Positions 7,615-14,481 of a stretch of 14,481 bases of DNA are shown here, in pieces; positions within the stretch are counted from its first letter, which is position 1; the number at the start of each line of letters is the position of its first letter. Under the pieces are notes generated by a model that made no database searches, was not told where the DNA came from, and saw only the letters and a list, made by a program, of their open reading frames with translations. Made by a program: the position numbers and the translations under genes. Source of the DNA: Acidobacteriaceae bacterium (GTDB taxonomy: Bacteria > Acidobacteriota > Terriglobia > Terriglobales > Acidobacteriaceae); the NCBI GenBank assembly GCA_003152795.1, contig PMBA01000194.1, positions 1 through 14,481 on the forward strand, in the 5' to 3' direction.

Positions 7615-8460
7615 TCACCCCGCAATCATCGGCACTGCCGCCAGCGCCGCCACCATCCCGATGGTCCGGGCCCGGCTGAAGTGCTCGTGCAGGAATACGC
7701 GAGCGAGCAGAACGGTGACCGCCGGATAGAGCGAACTGAGCACAACCGCGTCGTCCAATCGCCCGATTTGACTCGCGCGGATAAAAACGGCGCTGCCGGT
7801 GATGTCGAGGATACCGGCAACCAGGGCAATGCCCAGCACCGGCGCGGCCACCGCGCGCAGGTATCTTCCGAACAGAACGATGGCTCCCGTTACGAGCAGG
7901 GAAGCGGACCGCGAGCAGGCGGCGACCCACAACGCCGAAGCGTTGCCCGCCTGGTGAATGCAAAGATAAAAACCCGCGAAGCCGATCCCAGCCAGCACGG
8001 CAGTTCCCAAGCCTTCGGGGCGAACACCGCCAGCTTCGCTGCGCGAAATGAGCCAAACTCCGATTCCAGCAAGAACAAACCCAAGCAGGTGCCGAGGACC
8101 AGGAAAACCCTCCGCAAACGCAGTCACGATGGTGGGAATCGCGGCGCCCAGAACGGCGGCCACCGGCGCGACCAGCCCCATATTTCCGCTGGCCAATGAG
8201 CGATAGAACAAGGCCAAAGCGATGCCCCCGACCGCCCCTGCCATCAGCGACCAAAGCAGGCTCGAGTTCCCCGGAAACGCCGCGTTGGTCATCAGCGCAA
8301 GTGCCCCCACCACGACCATGCCGCTGATGTGCACGATGGCCGTAAACAGAAACGCGTTCGCGCGGCGTGCGCCCAATCCTCCCAGAAAATCACTCGCACC
8401 CCACACGCCGACTGCACTCAGGCTATAGGCGGCAGCAATCGATTGGGCTGCGACGAACAT
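7615..8460 (-). CDS. EamA/DMT-family transporter
   Basis: The 281-residue product is almost wholly hydrophobic, with about ten membrane segments arranged as two EamA repeats (about 8-140 and 150-281). Typical features are GVWGASDFLGG near 18-28, ALFYRSLASGN at 83-93 followed by a long small-residue helix, and LSSLYPAVTVLLARVFLHEH (241-260), the conserved end of the second repeat. The superfamily exports amino acids, metabolites or nucleotide sugars; the substrate here is unknown. The ATG is the first in frame; no clear Shine-Dalgarno precedes it. It sits 60 bp upstream of the orphan ABC ATPase on the same strand, and the two may share a transcript without being functionally linked. Confidence 0.85.
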   Translation of the reverse strand: MFVAAQSIAAAYSLSAVGVWGASDFLGGLGARRANAFLFTAIVHISGMVVVGALALMTNAAFPGNSSLLWSLMAGAVGGIALALFYRSLASGNMGLVAPVAAVLGAAIPTIVTAFAEGFPGPRHLLGFVLAGIGVWLISRSEAGGVRPEGLGTAVLAGIGFAGFYLCIHQAGNASALWVAACSRSASLLVTGAIVLFGRYLRAVAAPVLGIALVAGILDITGSAVFIRASQIGRLDDAVVLSSLYPAVTVLLARVFLHEHFSRARTIGMVAALAAVPMIAG

Positions 8461-8491
8461 GGGAATTTGAGATTAGCACGCGCACAGGCAC

Positions 8492-8508
8492 GACCGCCCC
8501 CGGCGGTC
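8492..8508 (-). terminator. GC-rich hairpin between acnA and the EamA gene
   Basis: GACCGCC (8492-8498) and GGCGGTC (8502-8508) form a 7-bp stem with a three-base loop, in the 102-bp gap after the acnA stop. There is no U tract on either strand, so it is not a classic intrinsic terminator. It could still slow RNA polymerase or protect the acnA 3' end. Confidence 0.35.
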
Positions 8509-8562
8509 CAGTCCGAGCGCACCTTGGCACAAGCCGAAAGACTGAGGGTCGCTTGGGTTGGG

Positions 8563-11256
8563 CTACGCCGTCACCGCTTCCGGTTGCGCTTTTCCCGCCA
8601 GCAACTGCCGCAACACGTACTGGAGGATGCCTCCGTTGGCGTAGTAGAGAGCTTCTTGCGGAGTGTCGATGCGAACCACGGCCTGAAATTCTGCCGTCTT
8701 CCCACCCTTCACTCGCACCGTGATCTTTCGGCCGGAAGAAAATTTCTCGACTACCTCGCGAATCCCTGCGATCTCGAACACTTCTTCGCCGGTCAACTTC
8801 AGCGCCTCGGCATTTTCTCCCGGCAGAAACTGCAGCGGCAGAATGCCCATGCCAACCAGATTGGAGCGGTGAATGCGTTCGTAGCTTTCCGCAATCACCG
8901 CGCGAACGCCGAGCAGACGCGGCCCCTTCGCTGCCCAGTCGCGTGAAGATCCCGAACCGTATTCCTTGCCCGCGAGAATCACCAGTGGCACTTTTTCGGC
9001 ATGGTACTTTTCCGACGCGTCGAAGATCGACATCTCCGCGCCGTCGGGCAGGTGGCGGGTGAATCCGCCTTCCGTGTTCACCATTTTATTGCGCAGGCGG
9101 ACGTTGGCGAACGTGCCGCGCACCATCACTTCATGATTGCCCCGGCGCGATCCGTAAGAATTGAAATCCGCCGGTTGCACGCCGTGCGCAACCAGGTACT
9201 TGCCGGCCGGACCGTCTTTCTTGATCGACCCCGCGGGCGAGATGTGGTCGGTGGTGACGCTGTCTCCGAGCACGGCCAGCACCCGCGCACCCTCGATGTC
9301 CTCGACCGCCGCCGGCTCAAGCTTCATGTCATCGAAGTAAGGCGCCTGGCGAATGTAGGTGGAATTGCTTTCCCAAGCGTAAGTCTCGCCCTTCGGAACC
9401 GGAAGCCCGCGCCAGCGCTCGTCTCCCGAGTACACCTCGGCATAACTCTTGCGAAACATTTCGGACGTAATCGCGTTCGCCATCGCCTGCTCGATTTCCT
9501 GCCGCGTCGGCCAGATGTCGACCAGGTAAACAGGCTTGCCGTCTTTGCCTTGTCCGACCGGATCTTTGCGCAGATCGATATCGATGCGCCCCGCAAGCGC
9601 GAAGGCCACCACCAGCGGCGGCGACATCAGATAGTTAGCGCGCACTTCAGAGTTAATCCGGCCCTCAAAGTTGCGATTGCCGGAGAGCACCGAGGCAACC
9701 ACCAGATTTTTCTCCTCGATTTCTCTCGAGACCTCGACCGGCAGCGGTCCCGAGTTTCCAATGCAGGTGGTGCAGCCGTAGCCGACGATGTGGAACTTCA
9801 GCTTCTCCAGATACGGCATCAGGCCGGCCTTTTCGAGATAGTCGCGCACCACCTTCGATCCCGGAGCGAGTGACGTTTTTACAAATGCCGGCACTTCGAG
9901 GCCGCGTTCCACCGCCTTTTTCGCCAGCAGGCCCGCCGCAATCAGCACCGACGGATTCGACGTGTTCGTGCAACTGGTGATGGCGGCAATCACCACGCTG
10001 CCGTGGTGCAGATGCCCGTTGGCGGAAGGTTTCGGATCGCCTTTCGCAGCCTTCATCAAGCCCGGCAAAGCCTTCTCGAACGATTCACCTGCTTTCGACA
10101 GCACCACTCGATCCTGCGGACGCTTCGGTCCGGCAAGACTCGATTCGACGGTCGCAAGATCAAGACTCAGCAGCTCGGAGTACTCTGCCTCGGGCGTTTT
10201 GGCATCGTGAAAAAGTCCCTGCTCGCGCGCATATGCTTCGACCAGAGCGATCTGCTCGTCACTACGGCCGGTGAGTTTCAGGTAGCGCAGGCTTTCCTTG
10301 TCGATCGGGAAGATGCCGCACGTGGCGCCGTATTCGGGAGCCATGTTCGCAATCGTCGCGCGGTCAGCGAGCGGCAGGTCTTGCAGGCCGGGGCCGAAAT
10401 ACTCGACGAACTTCCCGACCACTCCGTGCTTGCGCAGCATCTCGGTAATGGTCAGTACAAGATCGGTTGCGGTCGCGCCTTCGCGCAGGCGCCCGGTGAG
10501 CTTCACGCCGACAACCAGCGGGATCAGCATGGAAACGGGCTGTCCCAGCATCGCCGCCTCGGCTTCAATCCCGCCCACGCCCCAGCCCAGCACGCCCAGT
10601 CCATTGACCATGGTGGTATGCGAGTCGGTGCCGACGAGCGTGTCCGGATAGGCGCTGCGCTTGCCGCCCTCTTCGTGCACGAACACCACCCGCGCCAGGT
10701 ATTCGAGGTTCACCTGGTGTACGATGCCGGTATCCGGCGGCACGATCGCGAGGTTGCGAAAGCCCGTCTGTCCCCAGCGCAGAAACGCGTAGCGTTCTTT
10801 ATTGCGCTGGAATTCAAGCAGCGCGTTCACATCGAAGGCGCCGGGCGTTCCGAATTCGTCCACCTGCACCGAGTGGTCGATGACCAGTTCGGCGGGTTGC
10901 AGCGGGTTGATAAGCCTGGCGTCGCCGCCCATGCGCTTCATGGCATCGCGCATGGCGGCAAGATCGACAACCGCCGGCACGCCGGTAAAATCCTGCAGCA
11001 GCACTCGGCTTGGCGTGAAGGCGATTTCCTTTTCTGGCTTCGAACTCTTATTCCACGCCGCCAGCGCGCGGATTTCTCCCTGCGTCACGTTACGCCCGTC
11101 TTCGGTGCGCAACAGGTTCTCCAGCAGGATGCGCAGCGAAAACGGCAAGTGCCGGGTGGAGATGCCCTGCTTGTCCAGAGCGTCGAGCCGGTAAAGTTCG
11201 TATTCTTTGTTGCCGACTTTGAAAGTTGCGCGGGCACCAAAACTATTCGATGACAT
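8563..11256 (-). CDS. acnA: Aconitate hydratase AcnA (IRP1-type aconitase)
   Basis: The 897-residue product is full length for AcnA, which interconverts citrate and isocitrate in the TCA cycle using a [4Fe-4S] cluster. The three cluster ligands are visible: C429 in [10 protein letters not shown], and C495 and C498 in GCTTCIGN. Other family marks are DHSVQVD (127-133), [21 protein letters not shown] (209-229, here split around the catalytic DSH), and the C-terminal swivel domain with [24 protein letters not shown] and [11 protein letters not shown]. The size and order mark it as the AcnA/IRP1 type rather than AcnB. The ATG has a strong purine-rich site (AAGGAAGG) about 7 nt upstream. A 7-bp hairpin lies just before this site and may affect translation. 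It is transcribed alone, divergently from the VOC gene, with a shared 131-bp control region. Confidence 0.97.
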   Translation of the reverse strand: MSSNSFGARATFKVGNKEYELYRLDALDKQGISTRHLPFSLRILLENLLRTEDGRNVTQGEIRALAAWNKSSKPEKEIAFTPSRVLLQDFTGVPAVVDLAAMRDAMKRMGGDARLINPLQPAELVIDHSVQVDEFGTPGAFDVNALLEFQRNKERYAFLRWGQTGFRNLAIVPPDTGIVHQVNLEYLARVVFVHEEGGKRSAYPDTLVGTDSHTTMVNGLGVLGWGVGGIEAEAAMLGQPVSMLIPLVVGVKLTGRLREGATATDLVLTITEMLRKHGVVGKFVEYFGPGLQDLPLADRATIANMAPEYGATCGIFPIDKESLRYLKLTGRSDEQIALVEAYAREQGLFHDAKTPEAEYSELLSLDLATVESSLAGPKRPQDRVVLSKAGESFEKALPGLMKAAKGDPKPSANGHLHHGSVVIAAITSCTNTSNPSVLIAAGLLAKKAVERGLEVPAFVKTSLAPGSKVVRDYLEKAGLMPYLEKLKFHIVGYGCTTCIGNSGPLPVEVSREIEEKNLVVASVLSGNRNFEGRINSEVRANYLMSPPLVVAFALAGRIDIDLRKDPVGQGKDGKPVYLVDIWPTRQEIEQAMANAITSEMFRKSYAEVYSGDERWRGLPVPKGETYAWESNSTYIRQAPYFDDMKLEPAAVEDIEGARVLAVLGDSVTTDHISPAGSIKKDGPAGKYLVAHGVQPADFNSYGSRRGNHEVMVRGTFANVRLRNKMVNTEGGFTRHLPDGAEMSIFDASEKYHAEKVPLVILAGKEYGSGSSRDWAAKGPRLLGVRAVIAESYERIHRSNLVGMGILPLQFLPGENAEALKLTGEEVFEIAGIREVVEKFSSGRKITVRVKGGKTAEFQAVVRIDTPQEALYYANGGILQYVLRQLLAGKAQPEAVTA

Positions 11257-11275
11257 GACTGCCTTCCTTCACAAT

Positions 11276-11294
11276 CTCCGGCACAGAGCCGGAG
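11276..11294 (-). promoter_or_regulatory. Leader hairpin upstream of acnA
   Basis: CTCCGGC (11276-11282) and GCCGGAG (11288-11294) form a perfect 7-bp stem with a 5-nt loop (UCUGU in the acnA mRNA). It ends a few bases before the AAGGAAGG ribosome site. Cluster-free aconitases of the AcnA/IRP1 family are known to bind mRNA, so self-regulation is conceivable, but the loop is not the CAGUGN of animal iron-responsive elements. A near-palindrome TTTAAGTACTAAA (11305-11317) adjoins it and could be an operator. Confidence 0.4.
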
Positions 11295-11387
11295 CGCGCT
11301 GCCGTTTAAGTACTAAATAGTGTAATTCGTTTTCGAAGCTCGTGTGGGACCGGCGCCCCCCAGCTTGAGTTAAAGTAAAAGTCCACG

Positions 11388-11795
11388 ATGACGCAAACCT
11401 TGGGCCATGTCGCGCTGGTCGTGCGGGATTATGACGAGGCCCTGGCCTTCTTCACTCGCACCCTCAACTTTAGAGTGCTTGAAGACACGCGCTTGAGCGA
11501 GGACAAGCGCTGGGTGCTGATCGCTCCACCGGGCTCTCCAGGCACCAGCCTCCTTCTGGCCCGGGCGGCAACGCCGGAACAGCTGAGTCGTGTCGGCAAC
11601 CAGACCGGAGGGCGCGTTTTCCTCTTTCTACACACCAACGATTTCTGGCGCGACTATCGCGAAATGACCGCGCGGAACGTAAAGTTCATACGGGAACCAA
11701 GCCAGGAAGCCTACGGCACAGTCGCAGTTTTCGAGGACCTGTACGGCAATCAATGGGACCTATTACAACTGAATGACACAAACCCACGTCGATGA
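11388..11795 (+). CDS. VOC (glyoxalase/bleomycin-resistance/dioxygenase fold) protein
   Basis: This 135-residue protein is a single VOC unit with two beta-alpha-beta-beta-beta halves. It opens with LGHVALVVRDYDEALAFF, where H7 is the usual first metal ligand. A second candidate ligand, H82, lies in FLFLHTND, and the end has VFEDLYGNQWDLLQ, in which D124 sits where the family usually has Glu. VOC proteins include glyoxalase I, dioxygenases and drug-binding proteins; nothing here fixes the substrate. It is the only long plus-strand gene in the window apart from the partial one at the right edge. No clear Shine-Dalgarno precedes the ATG; TAAAGT 12 nt upstream could be a -10 for a very short leader. 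It ends 11 bp from the oppositely oriented small membrane protein gene. Confidence 0.85.
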   Translation: MTQTLGHVALVVRDYDEALAFFTRTLNFRVLEDTRLSEDKRWVLIAPPGSPGTSLLLARAATPEQLSRVGNQTGGRVFLFLHTNDFWRDYREMTARNVKFIREPSQEAYGTVAVFEDLYGNQWDLLQLNDTNPRR

Positions 11796-11806
11796 AGTGA
11801 TCCGTC

Positions 11807-12034
11807 CTACCGCACACTTGTCCAAATCTGATAAACCACCACGCCCACCATAAAAACCAGATAAACCCTCAGCGCCCAGAACAAAATCATCTCCGTCCGA
11901 GTGAGTCGCCGTCGCGGACAATGATGGTGCTCTTTGGTGGAAATAAGCTGGTCGGGCTCCAGCGCTGTCATCACCGAGGTGATTTCTTGCCGGCTCACGT
12001 CGGCGTCGGGTTTGGAGTCGAATTGTCTTTTCAT
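11807..12034 (-). CDS. Small single-span membrane protein with an HHHC cluster, coupled to the Nramp gene
   Basis: I do not recognise a family for this 75-residue product. It has a hydrophilic N-terminal half, a basic stretch RRRLTR at 41-46, one membrane helix at about 49-70 and a four-residue tail. The basic residues before the helix predict an N-terminus in the cytoplasm. H36-H37-H38-C39 just before the basic stretch could bind a metal ion. It is very likely real: its ATG follows the Nramp stop codon by 2 nt, and a GGAGG lies about 9 nt upstream inside the end of the Nramp gene, so translation should be coupled. Context suggests a helper of, or limit on, metal transport (inference). The alternative is an unrelated small membrane protein that only shares the transcript. 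Confidence 0.7.
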   Translation of the reverse strand: MKRQFDSKPDADVSRQEITSVMTALEPDQLISTKEHHHCPRRRLTRTEMILFWALRVYLVFMVGVVVYQIWTSVR

Positions 12035-12036
12035 CT

Positions 12037-13431
12037 CTACCTGCCTCCAACCAGCGCCAGCGCGTTAGGCGCGATCACACTGATCCCGAATAAGAGGCCC
12101 GCGCCAATCAGTATGGTCACCACCCCCAGCGCCAGCACATTCGCCCATATCGGGCTGACCAGCTTGCCCATAATTTCACCATCGTTCACCAGCATGTAGA
12201 GGAAAAGAAGCGCCGGCGGCATGGCCAGGACCGCGATCACATTGACCACCAGCACGATGTAAACCAGTGGAATCCCCGGGATCAGCACCAACCCCGCAGC
12301 GGCAACAGCTTCGAGCAGCAGGACCAGATAGAACGCCCTTCCCTGCTTGAAGGGGAGATTCAAACTGTGCGGGCGCCGCGCAACTTCTCCAAAGGCGTAT
12401 GCGGATGAAGTCGAGATCGTAACCGCCGCGACCATCCCCGCCTCGAACATCCCCAGCGCGAAAAGAGCCGCTCCCCAGTGTCCTATGAACGGCTGCAGTG
12501 CCTGCGCGAACTCGGCCGCTTCAAAGTTCGCCGCCGACATGTGGTGCATGAACAGCGGGGCTGTCGCCAGCATCGTCGCCAGCGCCGCGACCGTCGCCAG
12601 TGCCGCTCCCAGCACCGTGTCGATACGGCCCATGCGAATGTCTCGCGTGGTAAGACCCTTATCGGCAATCGCGCTTTGCTGAAAAAACAGCATCCACGGA
12701 GTCACGGTCGCGCCGATGTTCGCCAGCAGGATCAGTACCGTCTCCTGCGTGAGCCCGCCGGGCAGCGGTCTCCAGGTCGCCAATGCGCGGCCCACCGTCC
12801 CCCAGTGCGGATGCGTCAGGAGCGCCACCGGCACGAACACCAGGTTGAACATGGCAGCGCCTAAAATGATCCGCTCCCACGTCCAGTACCGGTGCGTCAC
12901 GAGCGCAACCGAAAGCACCACCAGCGCCCCAAAGACCGCAACCGCCGGACGCACTCCGAAGAATCCCAGCCCCGCGCGGATGGCGATGAACTCAGTGACC
13001 AGCGTCAGAAAATTCCCGATCATCAGGTCGATCATCGAGAACCAGCCCCAGAACGGACCAAAGCGATCGAAGATCAACTCGGCGTGTCCGCGATGCGTGG
13101 CCGCGCCCAAACGCACTGTCATTTCCTGCACCACGCAAGCCATGAGGAATGTGAGCACCACGAACGGCAGGAAAAAACCGATGCCGAATCGCGCCCCGGT
13201 CGCCGCATACGACAGCATGCTGGGACCGTCATTTTCCCCGAGCATGACCAGAATGCCAGGGCCAATCAGCAGCCAGAAGAGCCTCAACCGCGGACGCAAT
13301 CCGCGCCGGGCCCGCGTAGCCGACACTCGTTCGCGGTCGTGCGCTCGATCGATGTCCTCATGCGTGATGACGACGCTGGATCGGGGTACGGCATCCCCTC
13401 GCGGCTCCGATGCTGTCTCTGGTTCGCTCAT
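12037..13431 (-). CDS. Nramp-family divalent metal transporter with altered metal-site motifs
   Basis: The 464-residue product has a charged cytoplasmic N-terminus of about 50 residues and then about 11 membrane segments of the SLC11/Nramp fold. Family members import Mn2+/Fe2+ with protons. In TM1 the canonical DPGN reads DGPS (68-71): the aspartate is kept, the asparagine becomes Ser. In TM6 the canonical MPH reads TPW (244-246, in ATVTPWMLFFQQS), so the methionine that disfavours Mg2+ and Ca2+ is absent. The cargo may therefore differ from Mn2+. A start at 13497 would add a Cys-rich MYTCANCPATSC segment; I reject it because that stretch overlaps a TATACT promoter element. The chosen ATG lacks a well-spaced Shine-Dalgarno. 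A DtxR/MntR-type regulator lies upstream and a small membrane protein directly downstream, all on one strand. Confidence 0.85.
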   Translation of the reverse strand: MSEPETASEPRGDAVPRSSVVITHEDIDRAHDRERVSATRARRGLRPRLRLFWLLIGPGILVMLGENDGPSMLSYAATGARFGIGFFLPFVVLTFLMACVVQEMTVRLGAATHRGHAELIFDRFGPFWGWFSMIDLMIGNFLTLVTEFIAIRAGLGFFGVRPAVAVFGALVVLSVALVTHRYWTWERIILGAAMFNLVFVPVALLTHPHWGTVGRALATWRPLPGGLTQETVLILLANIGATVTPWMLFFQQSAIADKGLTTRDIRMGRIDTVLGAALATVAALATMLATAPLFMHHMSAANFEAAEFAQALQPFIGHWGAALFALGMFEAGMVAAVTISTSSAYAFGEVARRPHSLNLPFKQGRAFYLVLLLEAVAAAGLVLIPGIPLVYIVLVVNVIAVLAMPPALLFLYMLVNDGEIMGKLVSPIWANVLALGVVTILIGAGLLFGISVIAPNALALVGGR

Positions 13432-13488
13432 TCCACCGATGCAGTACGAAAGGAAAGCAGAACAACTTGTCGCTGGGCAATTAGCGCA

Positions 13489-13519
13489 AGTATACATCAG
13501 GACATAAACTACGGTTAAT
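13489..13519 (-). promoter_or_regulatory. Candidate promoter and dyad operator of the Nramp gene
   Basis: On the minus strand TTAACC (13513-13518) and TATACT (13489-13494) are spaced by 18 bp, a plausible sigma-70 promoter giving a leader of about 50 nt to the ATG at 13431. An imperfect dyad ATAAAC-N4-GTTAAT (13504-13519, plus strand) covers the -35. A similar dyad lies on the -35 of the regulator gene at 14292-14307, so it may be the binding site of that regulator. Confidence 0.4.
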
Positions 13520-13591
13520 TACTTTTCTGGCTGCGGAGTATTGGATTTTTCGAAGGAGCAGCATTTTGTGGAGCGGCCAGCGGACGAACCC

Positions 13592-14269
13592 TCACCCTTT
13601 AAACAAAGTCTTCCCGTCCACCGCTTTGACCCAGACCTTTTCCGCCGCCGATACACCCAGCGAAACCCGGCCGGCGCCGGTGGCCAGGGTCAGCGTCTGG
13701 TCGTAATTGCGATGCGCGACATGAACTTTCGCTCCAGGGCGAATGCCGCGCTGTTCCAGAAACTCAAGCAAATGGCGATCGCGTTCGTAGATACCGCTCA
13801 CCTGAACGTTTTCCCCGGGTTCGGCCTGTGCGAGCAACAGCAGGCCGCGACGGCGCCGGCTCGCGGGACTCTCGAGTTCAGTCAGGTTGCCGTGCGGACA
13901 CGCGACTCCACGTCCAAGTTTGGCGAGCAACCGGGCCTCAAAATCGGGTGAGACCGCGTGCTCCAGGCGTTCCGCCTCGTCGTGCACCTTGTACCATTCC
14001 ATCCCGAAAATCTCGGCGAGCATGCGTTCGATCAGGTGATGGCGAACCGTCAGTTTGCGGGCAATCTTCTTTCCGGCAGCCGTCAGGCGAACCCTTCCGT
14101 CGGTATTCACCCGCACCAGACCATCCTTCTTCAACCGGCGGACAGCCATGGTTACCGCTGGAGGCGAAACCTTCAGCCAGTGCGCAAGCGTCGCCGAAAT
14201 AACCGTTTCCCCTTCGCTCTCGGCCTCGAGAATCGCTTTAAGGTAATCTTCTTTGGAAACTGTGATCAC
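13592..14269 (-). CDS. DtxR/MntR-family metal-dependent transcriptional regulator
   Basis: The 225-residue product has an N-terminal winged helix (about 5-62, starting SKEDYLKAI, recognition region PPAVTMAVRRL). A metal-binding and dimerisation domain follows (64-135), then a C-terminal FeoA/SH3-like domain (about 150-222). Candidate metal ligands in the MntR pattern are D8, H77 or H78, E100, E103 and H104; CPHGN at 124-128 is also typical. Position 11, Glu in MntR, is Lys here, so the metal site may differ. Such proteins repress Mn or Fe importers when metal is plentiful. The next gene downstream is the Nramp transporter, a likely target. The start is GTG, with no Shine-Dalgarno; a perfect TATAAT only 9 nt upstream points to a leaderless or nearly leaderless mRNA. 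Confidence 0.9.
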   Translation of the reverse strand: MITVSKEDYLKAILEAESEGETVISATLAHWLKVSPPAVTMAVRRLKKDGLVRVNTDGRVRLTAAGKKIARKLTVRHHLIERMLAEIFGMEWYKVHDEAERLEHAVSPDFEARLLAKLGRGVACPHGNLTELESPASRRRRGLLLLAQAEPGENVQVSGIYERDRHLLEFLEQRGIRPGAKVHVAHRNYDQTLTLATGAGRVSLGVSAAEKVWVKAVDGKTLFKG

Positions 14270-14278
14270 GTGAACTGT

Positions 14279-14307
14279 ATTATACGGCGGGATTAAGCAT
14301 AGTTAAC
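14279..14307 (-). promoter_or_regulatory. Promoter and dyad operator of the DtxR-family regulator
   Basis: On the minus strand TTAACT (14301-14306) and a perfect TATAAT (14279-14284) are spaced by 16 bp. The -10 ends 9 nt before the GTG start, so the transcript should begin at or close to the start codon. The dyad ATTAAG-N4-GTTAAC (14292-14307, plus strand) covers the -35, as in the Nramp promoter, and suits autoregulation. Confidence 0.5.
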
Positions 14308-14337
14308 CGGAAGATCGCAGAGGCTGGATAAAGTCAA

Positions 14338-14405
14338 AGGTCAGAGGTCAGATGGCAGAGGTAAAACCCCAGACTCCTTCAATCTGGCCTCTCACTTCTG
14401 ACCTC
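14338..14405. repeat. Intergenic hairpin repeat, copy 2 (AGGTCAGA family)
   Basis: GAGGTCAGA (14344-14352) and TCTGACCTC (14397-14405) form a perfect 9-bp inverted repeat, and after a 4-bp mismatch a further AGAGG/CCTCT pairing extends the stem. AGGTCAGAGGT (14338-14348) and CAATCTGGCCTCTCAC (14380-14395) repeat the matching parts of the copy at 4449-4526, identical and 15 of 16 respectively. It lies in the divergent gap between the DtxR-family regulator and the purD-like gene. Confidence 0.65.
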
Positions 14406-14412
14406 CCTCCGT

Positions 14413-14441
14413 TTGACATCATCTTCTCCCGCCCCTAACCT
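14413..14441 (+). promoter_or_regulatory. Candidate promoter for the purD-like gene
   Basis: A perfect TTGACA (14413-14418) is followed after 17 bp by TAACCT (14436-14441), which matches TATAAT at only three of six positions. The ATG lies 14 nt beyond, so the leader would be very short. The ideal -35 and spacing make it credible despite the weak -10. Confidence 0.4.
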
Positions 14442-14455
14442 TGAATGTCTCGACT

Positions 14456-14481
14456 ATGAAGATCCTCGTCATCGGCAGCGG
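14456..14481 (+). CDS. purD: Start of a gene resembling purD (phosphoribosylamine-glycine ligase), cut by the window edge
   Basis: Only eight complete codons and two bases are present: MKILVIGS, and the next codon begins GG (Gly). This is the usual opening of PurD, the GARS enzyme of purine synthesis that joins phosphoribosylamine and glycine with ATP; PurD typically continues GGREHAL. The same opening could belong to another Rossmann or ATP-grasp protein, so the call rests on a short match. No Shine-Dalgarno is seen; a TTGACA promoter lies just upstream. The gene points away from the metal group and is probably unrelated to it. Confidence 0.5.

Noticed and set aside
8461..8562. Intrinsic terminator of acnA
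   Set aside because: The GC-rich stem has no U tract on the acnA strand, so it is recorded only as a hairpin with low confidence.
10003..11253. A 416-residue open frame on the plus strand opposite acnA
   Set aside because: It is antisense to a highly conserved aconitase, has a composition rich in His, Arg and Gln as expected of a mirrored high-GC3 gene, and shows no recognisable domain.
11276..11294. acnA leader hairpin as a true iron-responsive element
   Set aside because: The loop is five bases, UCUGU, with no bulged C in the stem, so it does not match the IRE CAGUGN loop; only a general regulatory hairpin is claimed.
13432..13497. Upstream ATG of the Nramp gene adding a Cys-rich N-terminus (MYTCANCPATSC), tempting as a metal-binding tail
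   Set aside because: This start has no ribosome site, its first codons contain the TATACT promoter element, and the ATG at 13431 gives the ordinary polar N-terminus. It would be worth reviving only if relatives conserve these cysteines.

Overview
The window is high-GC bacterial DNA, close-packed, with most genes on the minus strand. Gene content suggests a soil-type Acidobacteriota (Terriglobia / Koribacter-like). The evidence is a pentaheme ActA of alternative complex III, a YIP1-family protein with a Pro/Gln-rich N-terminus, an AcnA-type aconitase, frequent GTG starts and short intergenic hairpin repeats. This assignment is inference from the proteins, not from a marker gene.

Layout from left to right. 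(a) 22-717 (-): actA, a pentaheme cytochrome c that normally opens the alternative complex III operon; the rest of that operon would lie beyond the left edge. (b) 993-5735 (-): aldehyde dehydrogenase, AhpD/CMD-like protein, PuuB-like FAD amine oxidase and a second sarcosine-oxidase-beta/FOXRED1-like FAD oxidase. Read in the direction of transcription this looks like an oxidative deamination route: flavin oxidases give aldehyde (and possibly peroxide), an AhpD-like protein may handle peroxide, and the aldehyde dehydrogenase makes the acid. (c) 5881-8460 (-): YIP1-family membrane protein, a lone OppF/DppF-type ABC ATPase without permease or partner ATPase, and an EamA-type transporter. (d) 8563-11256 (-): full-length aconitase acnA, with a hairpin in its leader. 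(e) 11388-11795 (+): a small VOC (glyoxalase-fold) protein. (f) 11807-14269 (-): a metal-homeostasis group made of a DtxR/MntR-type regulator, an Nramp-family transporter with altered metal-site motifs, and a 75-residue single-span membrane protein that starts 2 nt after the transporter stop and carries a His-His-His-Cys cluster. (g) 14456 to the right edge (+): the first codons of a gene that looks like purD.

The part most likely to hold something undescribed is the metal group. The Nramp protein keeps the TM1 aspartate but lacks the usual DPGN asparagine and the TM6 methionine. It appears translationally coupled to an unrecognised tiny membrane protein with a possible metal ligand cluster. 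A similar dyad overlaps the predicted -35 of both the regulator and the transporter promoters. The intergenic spaces also hold a dispersed hairpin repeat (two copies, about 10 kb apart), an 8-bp-period tandem repeat within a hairpin, and paired direct repeats upstream of the second flavin oxidase. No rRNA, tRNA, CRISPR array, transposase or integrase was seen, and no gene-free stretch exceeds 300 bases.
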